Assembly (NCBI RefSeq): GCF_013408305.1
Contig: NZ_JACBZS010000001.1
Span: 3,286,001 to 3,350,000 of the forward strand
Source: Naumannella cuiyingiana
Lineage (GTDB): Bacteria > Actinomycetota > Actinomycetes > Propionibacteriales > Propionibacteriaceae
Direction of reading: 5' to 3'
DNA: 64,000 bases
In this document: piece after piece, positions 8,832-16,919 of the stretch
Position numbering within the stretch: the first letter of the stretch is position 1
How the letters are laid out: each line of letters starts with the position of its first letter
Notes under the pieces: model-generated
What the model was told of the DNA's origin: nothing
What the model saw: the letters and a program-made list of their open reading frames with translations, nothing else
Database searches by the model: none
Translations under genes and position numbers: made by a program

Positions 8832-9155
8832 ATGACCACCAGCACCTTCGAGCTCACCCCGCGCCCCTCGCTCACCGAGCGCGCGCTGCGTCCGGCCCGG
8901 ACCCCGGCCCCTGCCCGGCCCCGTCGGCCGCGGCGCGATCGGCGCGGCCCGCAGGCTCATCCCGCGCGTCGGGCCGGATCGGCCGCCGCCAGGGTTCCGG
9001 CCCGGGGCTGTGTCGTGGCGGCGGCTCCGGTTCCCGCCACCTGGCGACTGACCGACCGCGGGCTCGCGGTGCTGCTGGCGGTGGCCGGCGTGCTGGGCGT
9101 CGCTGCGCTGGTCTGCATCGGTGTGACGGTGGCGGGCATCCTCGCCCTGCCGTGA
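8832..9155 (+). CDS. Small SOS-controlled single-pass membrane protein (candidate cell-division inhibitor)
   Basis: 107 residues from ATG, with GGAGG five bases upstream. Residues 1-70 are Pro/Arg/Ala-rich and very basic. '[19 protein letters not shown]' begins one membrane segment (about 70-104) that runs to the C-terminus, leaving almost nothing outside. Position and layout resemble Rv2719c of Mycobacterium and DivS of Corynebacterium, SOS-induced division inhibitors encoded divergently from lexA. The LysM domain of the mycobacterial protein is absent. The promoter carries a perfect SOS box. The division-inhibitor role is inferred from context. There are no useful catalytic residues. Confidence 0.75.
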   Translation: MTTSTFELTPRPSLTERALRPARTPAPARPRRPRRDRRGPQAHPARRAGSAAARVPARGCVVAAAPVPATWRLTDRGLAVLLAVAGVLGVAALVCIGVTVAGILALP

Positions 9156-9167
9156 TCCGACACCACG

Positions 9168-9590
9168 TCAGTGCTCGACCGCTCCCCGGCCTTTCTTGAT
9201 CTCGCCGCGCCGCTTCTTGGCCGCCAGCCGGCGCTCGCGTGAGCCGGCGGTCGGCCTCGTCGGCCTGCGGTGTGGCGCCGGTGGGACGATGGCCTCCCGG
9301 AGCAGGTGGGCGAGCCGCTCGCGCGCGGCTCGCCGATTGGCGAGCTGGCCGCGATGCTCGCTTGCCGCGATCGTCAGCTCACCGTCGACCAGCCTCGAGG
9401 CCAGCCGGGCGAGCGCCCGGTCGCGGAGGCCGGCGGGGATCGAGGGCGATCCGGCCACGTCGAATGTCAGCTCCACCCGCGAATCGCTCGTATTGACGCC
9501 CTGACCGCCCGGACCGGAGCTTCGGGAGAATCGCTCGCGCAACTCCGCGGCGGGGATCACCAGCCGGTCGGTCACCACGAGGTCGTCCAC
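9168..9590 (-). CDS. arfB: Peptidyl-tRNA hydrolase ArfB-like ribosome rescue factor
   Basis: About 140 residues from GTG 9590; GTG 9593 directly before it is an alternative. ArfB enters stalled ribosomes lacking a stop codon and hydrolyses peptidyl-tRNA. The release-factor GGQ loop reads 'SRSSGPGGQGVNTSDSRVEL', and the basic C-terminal tail 'SRERRLAAKKRRGEIKKGRG' is what fits the empty mRNA channel in this family. There is no codon-recognition domain, which separates it from RF1/RF2. It converges with the SOS membrane protein gene, 12 bases between stops. Confidence 0.9.
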   Translation of the reverse strand: MDDLVVTDRLVIPAAELRERFSRSSGPGGQGVNTSDSRVELTFDVAGSPSIPAGLRDRALARLASRLVDGELTIAASEHRGQLANRRAARERLAHLLREAIVPPAPHRRPTRPTAGSRERRLAAKKRRGEIKKGRGAVEH

Positions 9591-9707
9591 CACCCCCGCA
9601 GCATGACACGGCCTGTGCCCGCTACGCCTGCGCAATATCGGCGGCGGCCGGAAACGCAGGCGAGGGCGGCATCCCGGCGGACACCACCCTCGTCTGCGGT
9701 TGCGGAA

Positions 9708-11441
9708 TCAGCGCTGGCCCTGCTGGCCCCAGTCGGTCTGGGAGGACTGGCCCTGCTGGCCGCCCTGGTTCCAGTCGGTCTGGGAGGGCTGGGTGCCCTG
9801 GCCCCAGTCACCCTGCGCGGGCAGCGCGGTCTGGTCACGATTGTCCGGACCGGTCTGGGCGCCGCCGGCGTTGTCGACCACCACCGTCTTCATGATCTTG
9901 TCGGCGATGGTCTGTCGCTTCTGGTCCCACAGCGGGAACAGCCAGCCGATGTAGCAGATCAGCGAATCGACAATGTGCGCGATGTCGCGGACGATCGTCA
10001 TCCCGACGCCGATCGGCTGACCGGTCTCGGCGCCGATCAGCTTGGTGCCGGCCACCTGGCGGCCGACCGAGACACCGGTCGAACCGCCCTTGATCCAGCG
10101 GCTGTAGATGGCCCAACCGGCGGCCAGCAGCCACAAGATCAACAGCACGATGCCGGCCGGACCTGCCGACTCGCCCGACATGGCGGCATTGTTGTTGACC
10201 ACATTGAGGATCGTGCCGACCAGCACCAGCGGGAACAGGTCGATGAGCCAGTTGAGCGCACGCTTGCCCCACGGCGCGAAGGCACCGGACGCGGGAGCCG
10301 CCGGGTACGCCGAGTACCCCTGCTGCTGATAGCCCCCCGCCTGCTCGCCGTATCCCGGCTGCCCGTAGCTCGACTGCCCGTAGGCGGACTGGCCGTAGCC
10401 GGACTGGCCGGAATCGGCGGGCTGGCCATAGGCGGACTGGCCGGAGTCGGCGGACTGCCCGTAGCTCGATTGCCCGTAACCGGACTGGCCCGAGTCGGTG
10501 GGCTGGCCGTAGCTGGATTGCCCGTAACCGGACTGGCTCGAGCCGGCGGACTGCCCGTAGCTCGACTGACCGTAGCCGGACTGGCCGGAGTCGGCGGACT
10601 GCCCGTAGCTGGACTGGCCCGAGTCGGTGGGCTGGCCGTAGCCGGACTGGCCATAACCGGACTGGCCGGAGTCGGTGGGCTGGCCGTAGCCCGACTGACC
10701 ATAACCGGACTGGCCGGAGTCGGCGGGCTGCCCGTAGCTCGACTGGCCGTAGCTCGATTGCCCGTAGCCGGACTGGCCGGGCTGTCCGTAGCCAGTCTCG
10801 CCGGGGTCCGACTGGTCGGCGGAGGAGGTTGAGCCTCCCGAAGCGCTCTGCCCGTAGCTGCTCGACCCGGATGAGGATGACCCGGGCTCGGCGTCCTGCC
10901 CGTAGGCGGAGGCGCCATAGCCCTGGTTCCCGGCGCCCTGGTTCCCGTAGCCCTGGTTCCCGGCGCTCTGGTCGCCCGGGCTCTGGCCGTAGGGGTTCTG
11001 GCTGTACGAGTTCTGGCCGTACCCACCCGCGGTCGGCGACTGCTCGCCGGGCTCCTGCCCGTACTGCTGGTTGCCGTACTGCTGGTTGCCGTACTGCTGG
11101 TTCCCGTACTGCTGATTCCCGTACTGGGGCTGGCTGCCGCCACCGGGCTGCTCGCCGTAGGGGGACTGGCCGCCGTACTGCTGGCCGAAACTCCCCGGCG
11201 GCTGGCTCGATCCCTGACCGGCCGGCCCGTAGGGACCCGCGGACGGATTCTGCTCTCCCTGCCCGTAGGACGACGACCCGGGACCATAGGCCGGCGACTG
11301 GCCATAGGTCCCGCTCGACGAGGCGTCGTTGGGTGCATCGGACTCGTTGTCCGGGCTACCACCGTTCCCGGGGCGATAACTGCTGCTGCCGGGCTCATCC
11401 TTGCCGGACTGGTCGCCCCAACCCGGATTCTGGCTCGTCAT
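9708..11441 (-). CDS. RDD family membrane protein with a long Ser/Tyr/Gly/Gln low-complexity N-terminus
   Basis: 577 residues from ATG with GGAGCAAGC before it. About residues 1-385 are almost entirely G, S, Y, Q, N, P and D, built of 'SGYGQ', 'SSYGQ' and 'QYGNQ' units. The RDD domain follows, from about residue 388: '[18 protein letters not shown]', three to four membrane segments, then '[15 protein letters not shown]' and '[13 protein letters not shown]'. A short Gln/Trp/Asp tail ('QTDWGQQGQ') closes it. RDD proteins are poorly understood membrane proteins; some act in ion transport. Short Gln/Pro/Tyr N-termini are common in actinobacterial RDD proteins, but this one is unusually long. A TAGACT hexamer on the minus strand (11471-11476) may be the -10. 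Confidence 0.88.
   Translation of the reverse strand: MTSQNPGWGDQSGKDEPGSSSYRPGNGGSPDNESDAPNDASSSGTYGQSPAYGPGSSSYGQGEQNPSAGPYGPAGQGSSQPPGSFGQQYGGQSPYGEQPGGGSQPQYGNQQYGNQQYGNQQYGNQQYGQEPGEQSPTAGGYGQNSYSQNPYGQSPGDQSAGNQGYGNQGAGNQGYGASAYGQDAEPGSSSSGSSSYGQSASGGSTSSADQSDPGETGYGQPGQSGYGQSSYGQSSYGQPADSGQSGYGQSGYGQPTDSGQSGYGQSGYGQPTDSGQSSYGQSADSGQSGYGQSSYGQSAGSSQSGYGQSSYGQPTDSGQSGYGQSSYGQSADSGQSAYGQPADSGQSGYGQSAYGQSSYGQPGYGEQAGGYQQQGYSAYPAAPASGAFAPWGKRALNWLIDLFPLVLVGTILNVVNNNAAMSGESAGPAGIVLLILWLLAAGWAIYSRWIKGGSTGVSVGRQVAGTKLIGAETGQPIGVGMTIVRDIAHIVDSLICYIGWLFPLWDQKRQTIADKIMKTVVVDNAGGAQTGPDNRDQTALPAQGDWGQGTQPSQTDWNQGGQQGQSSQTDWGQQGQR
10360..10800. repeat. Degenerate tandem repeats encoding YGQ-rich units
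   Basis: Short in-frame units reading (minus strand) as 'SGYGQ', 'SSYGQ', 'PADSGQ' and 'PTDSGQ' recur about every 15-30 bases with third-position and Ser/Ala/Thr variation. A second array, '[10 protein letters not shown]' (about 11059-11125), is nearly perfect at 15 bases per unit. Slippage or unequal recombination probably changes the length between strains. Confidence 0.85.
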
Positions 11442-11502
11442 GCTTGCTCCTTCGTCGATAGGTCACCCGGAGTCTAGAGCCCGACCGTGCTACCTGTCAG
11501 TG

Positions 11503-11538
11503 ATGACGGGCCCATACCGGATGACGGGCCCATACTGG
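11503..11538 (+). repeat. 18-bp tandem direct repeat at a promoter
   Basis: ATGACGGGCCCATACCGG (11503-11520) is followed directly by the same 18 bases with one change (11521-11538). The CATACT in the second copy ends six bases before GTG 11543 and is the likely -10, so the duplication may have doubled a core promoter element. Confidence 0.75.
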
Positions 11539-11542
11539 GCGG

Positions 11543-12001
11543 GTGGCGCCTCGACATCAGCCGGCCGGGTGGCGGCCCGCGGGCCCCGGCCCCGCTCACC
11601 GCCGGGTCGGCCGCGCCCGGGCGGGTCTGGCCGCGGTGGCCGGGTTCGCCGGCGTGGGGTTGGCGCTCAGCCTTGCATTCGGCGCGACCGGGATCGGCCT
11701 GCCGTGCCCGTTCCTGGCCCTGACCGGGTGGCGCTGCCCGCTGTGCGGCGGCACCCGGATGGGCGCCGCCCTGCTGCGCGGCGATCCGGTCGCCGCCTTC
11801 GCCGCGAATCCCGCTCTGCTGATCGTGCTCGTCCTGGTCGGGCTGCGTACCCTCGGATGGGCAGCCGAGCTGATCCGGGGCCGCGCGTCTGCGCCGTGGC
11901 CGGGGCGCGATGCCCGCGGGTGGTTGGCGCGCCACTGGCTGCCCGTCGGTCTCGCGCTGGCCACCGGGTACGCGGTCGCGCGCAACGTGGTCGGCTTCTG
12001 A
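11543..12001 (+). CDS. DUF2752 family membrane protein
   Basis: 152 residues from GTG. A CATACT hexamer ends six bases upstream, so the transcript is probably leaderless. A Pro/Arg-rich N-terminus precedes a membrane segment ('AVAGFAGVGLALSLAF'), then the family signature 'CPFLALTGWRCPLCGGTRM', 'LLRGDPVAAFAANPALL' and two further membrane segments. The CPLCGGTR cysteine pair near the membrane face could bind metal. Function is unknown; these proteins often neighbour RDD, TM2 or CD225-type small membrane proteins, as here. Confidence 0.85.
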   Translation: MAPRHQPAGWRPAGPGPAHRRVGRARAGLAAVAGFAGVGLALSLAFGATGIGLPCPFLALTGWRCPLCGGTRMGAALLRGDPVAAFAANPALLIVLVLVGLRTLGWAAELIRGRASAPWPGRDARGWLARHWLPVGLALATGYAVARNVVGF

Positions 12002-12052
12002 CCTGATCTAGACTCACCGCGCCAACAGCGACCCGCGGCAAGGAAGGCCCCC

Positions 12053-12505
12053 GTGCACTGTCCCTACTGTCAGCACCCCGATTCGCGGGTGCTGGACTCC
12101 CGCACCGCGGACGACGGCGGCAGCATCCGCCGCCGCCGGCAGTGCCCGAACTGCGAACGCCGGTTCAGCACCGTCGAGCAGATCCAGCTCGGCGTGCGCA
12201 AGCGCTCGGGCGTGGTCGAACCGTTCAACCGGGACAAGGTGATCAGCGGGGTACGCAAGGCCTGCAAGGGCCGGCCCGTCGCCGATGAGGATCTCGCCCG
12301 CCTCGGCGAGCAGGTCGAGGCCGCGCTCCGGGCCTCGGGGCAGGCCGAGATCCCCGCCGACGAGGTCGGCGTGGCGATCCTCGGCCCGCTGCGCGAGCTG
12401 GACCGGGTGGCGTACCTGCGCTTCGCCAGCGTCTATCGGCAGTTCAACTCGGTCGACGACTTCGCCGCCGAGATCGACCGCCTGCGGACGGGCGCCGACG
12501 GCTGA
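12053..12505 (+). CDS. nrdR: Transcriptional repressor NrdR
   Basis: 150 residues from GTG. NrdR represses ribonucleotide reductase operons in response to ATP/dATP. The zinc ribbon has two Cys pairs ('[13 protein letters not shown]' and '[12 protein letters not shown]'), followed by the ATP-cone from '[16 protein letters not shown]' to 'RFASVYRQF'. A TAGACT hexamer (12009-12014) and AAGGAAGG (12040-12047) give it a short leader, unlike many neighbours. No nrd genes are in the window. Proximity to lexA is usual in actinobacteria. Confidence 0.95.
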   Translation: MHCPYCQHPDSRVLDSRTADDGGSIRRRRQCPNCERRFSTVEQIQLGVRKRSGVVEPFNRDKVISGVRKACKGRPVADEDLARLGEQVEAALRASGQAEIPADEVGVAILGPLRELDRVAYLRFASVYRQFNSVDDFAAEIDRLRTGADG

Positions 12506-12515
12506 CGATCAGCCG
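12499..12515. terminator. Small hairpin containing both convergent stop codons
   Basis: CGGCTGA (12499-12505) pairs with TCAGCCG (12509-12515) around CGA. The left arm holds the nrdR TGA and the right arm the ferritin stop in reverse. The stem is short, so this is a tentative bidirectional terminator. Confidence 0.4.
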
Positions 12516-13024
12516 GCGGCCTCGGTGGGCGCGGCGGGGCGACGGCCGAGCTCCTCGTCCAGGCGGAGCAGGCCCGCGCCGTCGCCGTCGTTGAGCTCCA
12601 GGCGACCGACGATCTCGCGGATCGTCGCCTCCTCCTCGACCTGTTCGGACAAGAACCAGTCCAACAGCGGCCGCGACTCGAGGTCACCCGCCTCCTCACA
12701 CTTCTTGTACAACTGGCGGATCGACTCCGACACGCGCTCCTCGTGCGCCAACGCGGCCCGGAACACGTCCAGCACCTCCGACACGGCGACCTGTGGGGCG
12801 CCGACCGCGCCGATCTGCGGGTGATTGTCGCGGGCCGCGACATAGTCGATGAACTTGTTGGCATGCATGATCTCCTCGTCGGCCTGGTGCCGCAGCCACA
12901 GCGCCATGCCCGGAAGATCGCGGATCTCCAGCTCGATCGCGAGCTGGCGGTAGGTGATCGAGGCCTCGAACTCCAGGGTGATCTGATCGTTGAAGGCGTC
13001 GGTGAGTTCGGACGAGAGCTTCAT
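12509..13024 (-). CDS. Ferritin (non-haem, BfrB/Ftn type)
   Basis: 171 residues from ATG 13024. TAGCGT ends seven bases upstream of that ATG, which favours it over the ATG 24 bases earlier. Ferritin stores iron as ferrihydrite in a 24-mer. Ferroxidase ligands are visible: the Glu in 'ITLEFEASITYRQ', the Glu-x2-His of 'ADEEIMHANKFIDYV' and the Glu in 'ALAHEERVSESI'. There is no haem-binding Met motif, so it is ferritin rather than bacterioferritin. It is convergent with nrdR, four bases between stops. Confidence 0.92.
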   Translation of the reverse strand: MKLSSELTDAFNDQITLEFEASITYRQLAIELEIRDLPGMALWLRHQADEEIMHANKFIDYVAARDNHPQIGAVGAPQVAVSEVLDVFRAALAHEERVSESIRQLYKKCEEAGDLESRPLLDWFLSEQVEEEATIREIVGRLELNDGDGAGLLRLDEELGRRPAAPTEAAG

Positions 13025-13107
13025 GGCGGGAACGCTACTGGAGCGCATCGGCGTCCTCCAGAGCGCGCAGCCTCACCTACACCCGCGCCGGGCGTAGCAT
13101 CGCCGCC

Positions 13108-14091
13108 ATGGATCCCGCGGCAACGCAACCACCGAGTCGACCCGCAGATCCGGCGTCGCTGCCCGGGCTGGAGGCCGGCACCCGGGTGCGGATCGTCGAG
13201 GTGGGGGCGCGTGACGGCCTGCAGATCGAGCGGGAGATCTTGCCGCCGGCGAGCAAGATCGCCCTGATCCGGGGCCTGGCCGATGCGGGGCTGCGCTGCA
13301 TCGAGGCGACCTCGTTCGTCTCGCCCCGATGGGTCCCGCAGCTCGCCGACGCCGAGGAGGTGCTGCGCGCGGTGGCAGACCTGGGCGAGCGCGGCGTCGA
13401 ACTGCCGGTGCTCGTCCCGAACGAGCGTGGCCTGGAGCGGGCTCTCGCGGCCGGCGCCCGCAGTATCGAGGTCTTCACGTCCGCTACCGAGAGCTTCGCG
13501 ATGCGGAACTGGAACCGTGACCTGGCCGGGGTGCTCGCGATGGCCGCCCCGGTCGCCGCCGCGGCCAGGGCCGACGGGCTGCCCGTGCGCGGGTATCTGT
13601 CGATGTGTTGGGGAGATCCCTGGGAGGGGCCGACCGAGCCGGCACGGGTGGCCGGCATCGCGGCCGAGCTGCTGGCCATGGGCTGCGACTCGGTCAGCCT
13701 GGGCGACACCATCGGCGTCGCGACCGCCGGCGGGGTGCACCGGCTGCTGGGGGCCGTCACCGATGCCGGCATCGGACTCGAGCAGGTGGGCCTGCATTTC
13801 CACGACACCTACGGTCAGGCCGTCTCCAATGTCCAGGCCGGACTGCTCGCCGGCGTCCGGACATTCGACTCCTCGGCGGGCGGCATGGGCGGCTGCCCGT
13901 ACGCCGAATCGGCGACTGGGAACCTCGCGACCGAGGATCTGGTCTGGTTCCTGGAGGGGGTCGGCATCGACACCGGCGTCGATCTCCCGGCGCTGGCCCG
14001 GGTCAGCGCCGAGATGGCCGGTCAGCTCGGCCGGCCGGCGCCGTCGGCGGTCGCGCGTGCGCTCGCGCCGCACGGCTCGACCGTGCGCTAG
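13108..14091 (+). CDS. Hydroxymethylglutaryl-CoA lyase
   Basis: 327 residues from ATG; TAGCAT (13095-13100) ends seven bases upstream. HMG-CoA lyase splits HMG-CoA to acetyl-CoA and acetoacetate in leucine catabolism. The TIM barrel starts with 'VRIVEVGARDGLQIERE' (the catalytic Arg-Asp), continues with 'EATSFVSPRWVPQLADAEE', the metal His pair 'GLHFHDTYGQA' and the signature 'AGGMGGCPYAESATGN' with the active-site Cys. A ~25-residue Pro-rich leader precedes the barrel. Leucine-degradation partners are not adjacent, so the isolated gene may serve a related acyl-CoA. Confidence 0.93.
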   Translation: MDPAATQPPSRPADPASLPGLEAGTRVRIVEVGARDGLQIEREILPPASKIALIRGLADAGLRCIEATSFVSPRWVPQLADAEEVLRAVADLGERGVELPVLVPNERGLERALAAGARSIEVFTSATESFAMRNWNRDLAGVLAMAAPVAAAARADGLPVRGYLSMCWGDPWEGPTEPARVAGIAAELLAMGCDSVSLGDTIGVATAGGVHRLLGAVTDAGIGLEQVGLHFHDTYGQAVSNVQAGLLAGVRTFDSSAGGMGGCPYAESATGNLATEDLVWFLEGVGIDTGVDLPALARVSAEMAGQLGRPAPSAVARALAPHGSTVR

Positions 14092-14094
14092 GTT
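14089..14094 (+). promoter_or_regulatory. -10 hexamer formed by a stop codon (TAGGTT)
   Basis: The TAG stop of the HMG-CoA lyase gene is the first half of TAGGTT, which ends six bases before GTG 14101. It would give a leaderless mRNA for the next gene. Confidence 0.55.
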
Positions 14095-14100
14095 CGGCAC

Positions 14101-15015
14101 GTGGGCGAGTACGAAGACTTCGACCTCGATCGGAGCACGCAACAGTCCTGGGACGCGTTCACCGACCGCCTCGCCGAGGTGATCTCGATGATGGACGACA
14201 CCGCCGATCTGTCGATCAGCAGCGTCGCCGCGGGCAGCGACGAGGTGCCCTTCGTGTCGTTCAGCTCGGTGAACCGCGACGTGCTGCGGGCCGAGGCGGC
14301 GAGCAACGCCCGGCTGGGCGAGAGCTTCCAACTGACTGCCGACGAGTTGGATGCGATGGAGCGTCTCGGCTGGCAGCCGCCCAGCGCCGACGGCGAACGC
14401 CCGACCCCGAACTTCTGGATCGAGCTGCCCCAGGAGGACTCCGTCCGGTTGGCGCAGATCACCGTCGGTGCGCTGCGCGATGTCTACGGGATCATGCATC
14501 CGGTGTTCTTGTCCCCGGACCATCTCGCGGAGATCCTGACCCCGCGCAAGGCCCTGACGGGCGAGACCGAGTTCGATGTCGAGGACGTCAAGGCCGTCGT
14601 GCCGGTGAGCATCGAACACCTCAACGACATGGTGTCGGAGGAGCTGCAGGAGATGTTCGGTCACCCGCCGGTGATCGACTCCGAGGGCGACTTCGCGATC
14701 CGGATCGGGTCCACGATGTTGTTCCTGCGCTCCTCGGCAGACGGCCGCGAGGTCGTCTTGTTCGCGTCGGTGGTGCACGACGTGGAGGGTCGATCGCGCG
14801 CCATGGAGGTCCTCAGCGACCTGAACACGGAGGCGCGTACCGTGAAGTTCCAGTTGGTCCGCGACCGCGTGTTCGCCACGATGTCGGTGATGGCGCATCC
14901 GTTCGTTCCGGCCCACCTGCAGCAGGCCGTCCGGATGCTCGGCGAGGTCGCCGACGGGATCGACAGCGAGTTGGCGACGAAGCTGCGCGGGCGTACCACC
15001 TTCGAAGAGACCTGA
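14101..15015 (+). CDS. YbjN/TY-Chap-like domain protein
   Basis: 304 residues from GTG directly at the predicted transcription start. It has two alpha/beta halves: an N-terminal 'TQQSWDAFTDRLAEVISMM' domain ending in 'GWQPPSADGERPTPNFW', and a C-terminal YbjN/type III chaperone-like domain ('FLRSSADGREVVLFASVVHD', 'ALEVL/AMEVLSDLNTEAR'). Such proteins are widespread in actinobacteria and annotated as T3SS/YbjN-like peptide-binding chaperones although no secretion system is present. There is no signal peptide and no catalytic motif. The molecular role is unknown. Confidence 0.7.
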   Translation: MGEYEDFDLDRSTQQSWDAFTDRLAEVISMMDDTADLSISSVAAGSDEVPFVSFSSVNRDVLRAEAASNARLGESFQLTADELDAMERLGWQPPSADGERPTPNFWIELPQEDSVRLAQITVGALRDVYGIMHPVFLSPDHLAEILTPRKALTGETEFDVEDVKAVVPVSIEHLNDMVSEELQEMFGHPPVIDSEGDFAIRIGSTMLFLRSSADGREVVLFASVVHDVEGRSRAMEVLSDLNTEARTVKFQLVRDRVFATMSVMAHPFVPAHLQQAVRMLGEVADGIDSELATKLRGRTTFEET

Positions 15016-15064
15016 GCCGAAGTGCCCGACGAGCAGGACCCGACGAGCAGGAAGGGAGTCGATC

Positions 15065-15991
15065 ATGAACGCCAAGGATGACGGCCCGGACGGCCGCTAC
15101 CCCGACGATCAGGTGGTCGCCGGCGCGGTGGTGGTCGGCGTCGACGGTTCCGAGGACAGCCTGCGCGCCGTGCGGTACGCCCTGCGCGAGGCCAACAACT
15201 GGGACAAGGACCTGCTGATCGCCCACGCGATCGACGATTCCATCCTCGCCGGTGCCTGGGGAGTCACCTACGACCCCACGATGCTCGCCGATGCCGGAGC
15301 CGAGGTGGCCGACCAGTCCCGCGTCTATGCGATCGAGCAGGGTATCGCCCCCGAACGGGTGCGCTCGGAGGTCTTCTTGGGCAATTCGGCCGCGGTGCTG
15401 TGCCGGTTGAGCGACCACGCGCACACCGTCGTCGTCGGCCGGCGCGCGAAGAGCGGGCTGGAGCGGCTGTTCGTCGGCTCGACCAGCGTCAGCCTGGCCG
15501 GTTCCGGGCAGTGTCCGGTGATCATGGTCTCGGCGGCGACCAATCCGGAACGGACGGGCGGCAAGGGCGTGATCGGGGTCGGCATCGACAACACCGACCG
15601 GTCCAAGGAGGCGCTGCGCTATGCGTTCGTGGAGGCGACCCGCCGCGGGGCGCGGGTGCTGGCGGTGCACGCCTTCGAGGTGAATCGGCCGTTCTTCGCC
15701 GACGATGCCCAGGTCGAGCGGCGCGCCGCCGAACAGTCGGTCGCGGCGGAGGAGGGTACGCGGGCGCTGCTGGCCCCGTTCGAGGCGGAGTTCCCCGGCA
15801 CCGAGACCGAGCTGCGCGTCGTTCGCTCGCACCCGGTCGACGAACTGCTCGCCCGCACCCGCGAGGTGGACCTGCTGGTGCTCGGCGTCCAGGGGCTCGG
15901 CGTACCGGGCGTGTCGCCCGGCGGCACCATCCGGGCGGTGATGGCGCACGCCGAGGCGCCGCTGGCGCTGGTCCGGCACGCGCGCCGCTGA
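15065..15991 (+). CDS. Universal stress protein with two Usp domains
   Basis: 308 residues from ATG with GGAAGGGAG upstream. Domain 1 (about 18-155) has 'VVGVDGSEDSLRAVRYAL' and the ATP loop ending 'GLERLFVGSTSVSLAG' (G-x2-G-x9-G-S/T type). Domain 2 (about 165-308) has 'GVGIDNTDRSKEALRYAF' and a looser loop 'GVPGVSPGGTIRAVMAH'. Tandem Usp proteins in actinobacteria respond to hypoxia and stress; the specific signal is not visible. Domain 1 looks ATP-competent and domain 2 less certain. Confidence 0.92.
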   Translation: MNAKDDGPDGRYPDDQVVAGAVVVGVDGSEDSLRAVRYALREANNWDKDLLIAHAIDDSILAGAWGVTYDPTMLADAGAEVADQSRVYAIEQGIAPERVRSEVFLGNSAAVLCRLSDHAHTVVVGRRAKSGLERLFVGSTSVSLAGSGQCPVIMVSAATNPERTGGKGVIGVGIDNTDRSKEALRYAFVEATRRGARVLAVHAFEVNRPFFADDAQVERRAAEQSVAAEEGTRALLAPFEAEFPGTETELRVVRSHPVDELLARTREVDLLVLGVQGLGVPGVSPGGTIRAVMAHAEAPLALVRHARR

Positions 15992-16018
15992 CCGCCCGGG
16001 GTGATCAGCTCGCGGCGA

Positions 16019-16906
16019 TCAGCTCGGGGCCACGGCGACGAGGATCGCGGTCGAGCCGAGCACGGCGAGCGCGAGACCGACCTCGGCGCCGAGCGTGACG
16101 CCCAGGGTGTGCAGCCGAGTACGCGCGAGGGTGGTGCCGCCCGCACCCAGGTGGCGCAGCCGGAAGACGACTGCTCGGGCATAGCGGCGACCGTGGTTGC
16201 CGAGGAGCAGCATCGCGCCGAAGACCCCCATCTTGATCAACAACACCAGCCCGTACCACGAGGTGAGCAGCTCGACCGGGCCGCCGGCGATCGCCAGCGC
16301 GTGCACCGTGCCGGTGACCGCGAGCGTCGCGATCGCCACGGTCGCCAGCGCCGAGAACCGCGGGATCACCTCGTCGAGGTCGGCGGTCAGGTCGCTCGGA
16401 ATGAGCACCGCGGCGAGCACCACCAAGCCGCCCAGCCACGCCCCGGTGGCCAGCAGGTGGCCGGCGGTGGCGATCACCTTGATCACCATCCACGGCGGCT
16501 GGACCGCGTTGGACTGGGCGACCAGCGAGAGCGCGACCACCCCGACCAGCACAAGGGTGATCACGCGCCGTCGCCCCCGGATCGGCTGCGCGACCAGCTC
16601 GGGACCGTAGAATCCGGCGACGCACAGTGCGGCCAGCCGGACCAGCAGCCACGCCCCCGACCCCGGCGCGACGACCTCGGCGTACGGCCGGCCGGCCAGC
16701 ACCATCTGCACCGCCGGGGAGGCGATGGTGCCGGCGGCGAGGAGCACGATGCCTGCGGCGGCCAGCGCGACCAGGCGGCGCAGTGCCTGGCCGGCGGGCC
16801 AGACCACCGCCCAGAACAGGGCGATCCCGGCGCACAGCACGAACCCGAGATAGATCAACATCCGCACGCACCCGGTGAGGAACAGGATCAGGTCATCGCT
16901 CAGCAT
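16019..16906 (-). CDS. Copper resistance D (CopD) family membrane protein
   Basis: 295 residues, about eight membrane segments. The CopD core is recognisable from 'AVQPPWMVIKVIATAGHLLATGAWLGGL', where the His after 'TAG' and the Trp are conserved, to 'LLIKMGVFGAMLLLGNHGRR'. CopD proteins move copper across the inner membrane, usually with a periplasmic CopC. No CopC or YcnI domain is adjacent. The gene is second in a likely operon, 13 bases after the secreted protein at 16920-17726. Confidence 0.85.
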   Translation of the reverse strand: MLSDDLILFLTGCVRMLIYLGFVLCAGIALFWAVVWPAGQALRRLVALAAAGIVLLAAGTIASPAVQMVLAGRPYAEVVAPGSGAWLLVRLAALCVAGFYGPELVAQPIRGRRRVITLVLVGVVALSLVAQSNAVQPPWMVIKVIATAGHLLATGAWLGGLVVLAAVLIPSDLTADLDEVIPRFSALATVAIATLAVTGTVHALAIAGGPVELLTSWYGLVLLIKMGVFGAMLLLGNHGRRYARAVVFRLRHLGAGGTTLARTRLHTLGVTLGAEVGLALAVLGSTAILVAVAPS

Positions 16907-16919
16907 CGGCGGCCCGACC

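Noticed and set aside
10360-11125. Possible CRISPR array
   Set aside because: Repeats are short, in frame, without unique spacers, and encode the YGQ protein domain.
13021-15075. 684-codon minus-strand frame
   Set aside because: Antisense to HMG-CoA lyase and the YbjN-like gene; no motif.
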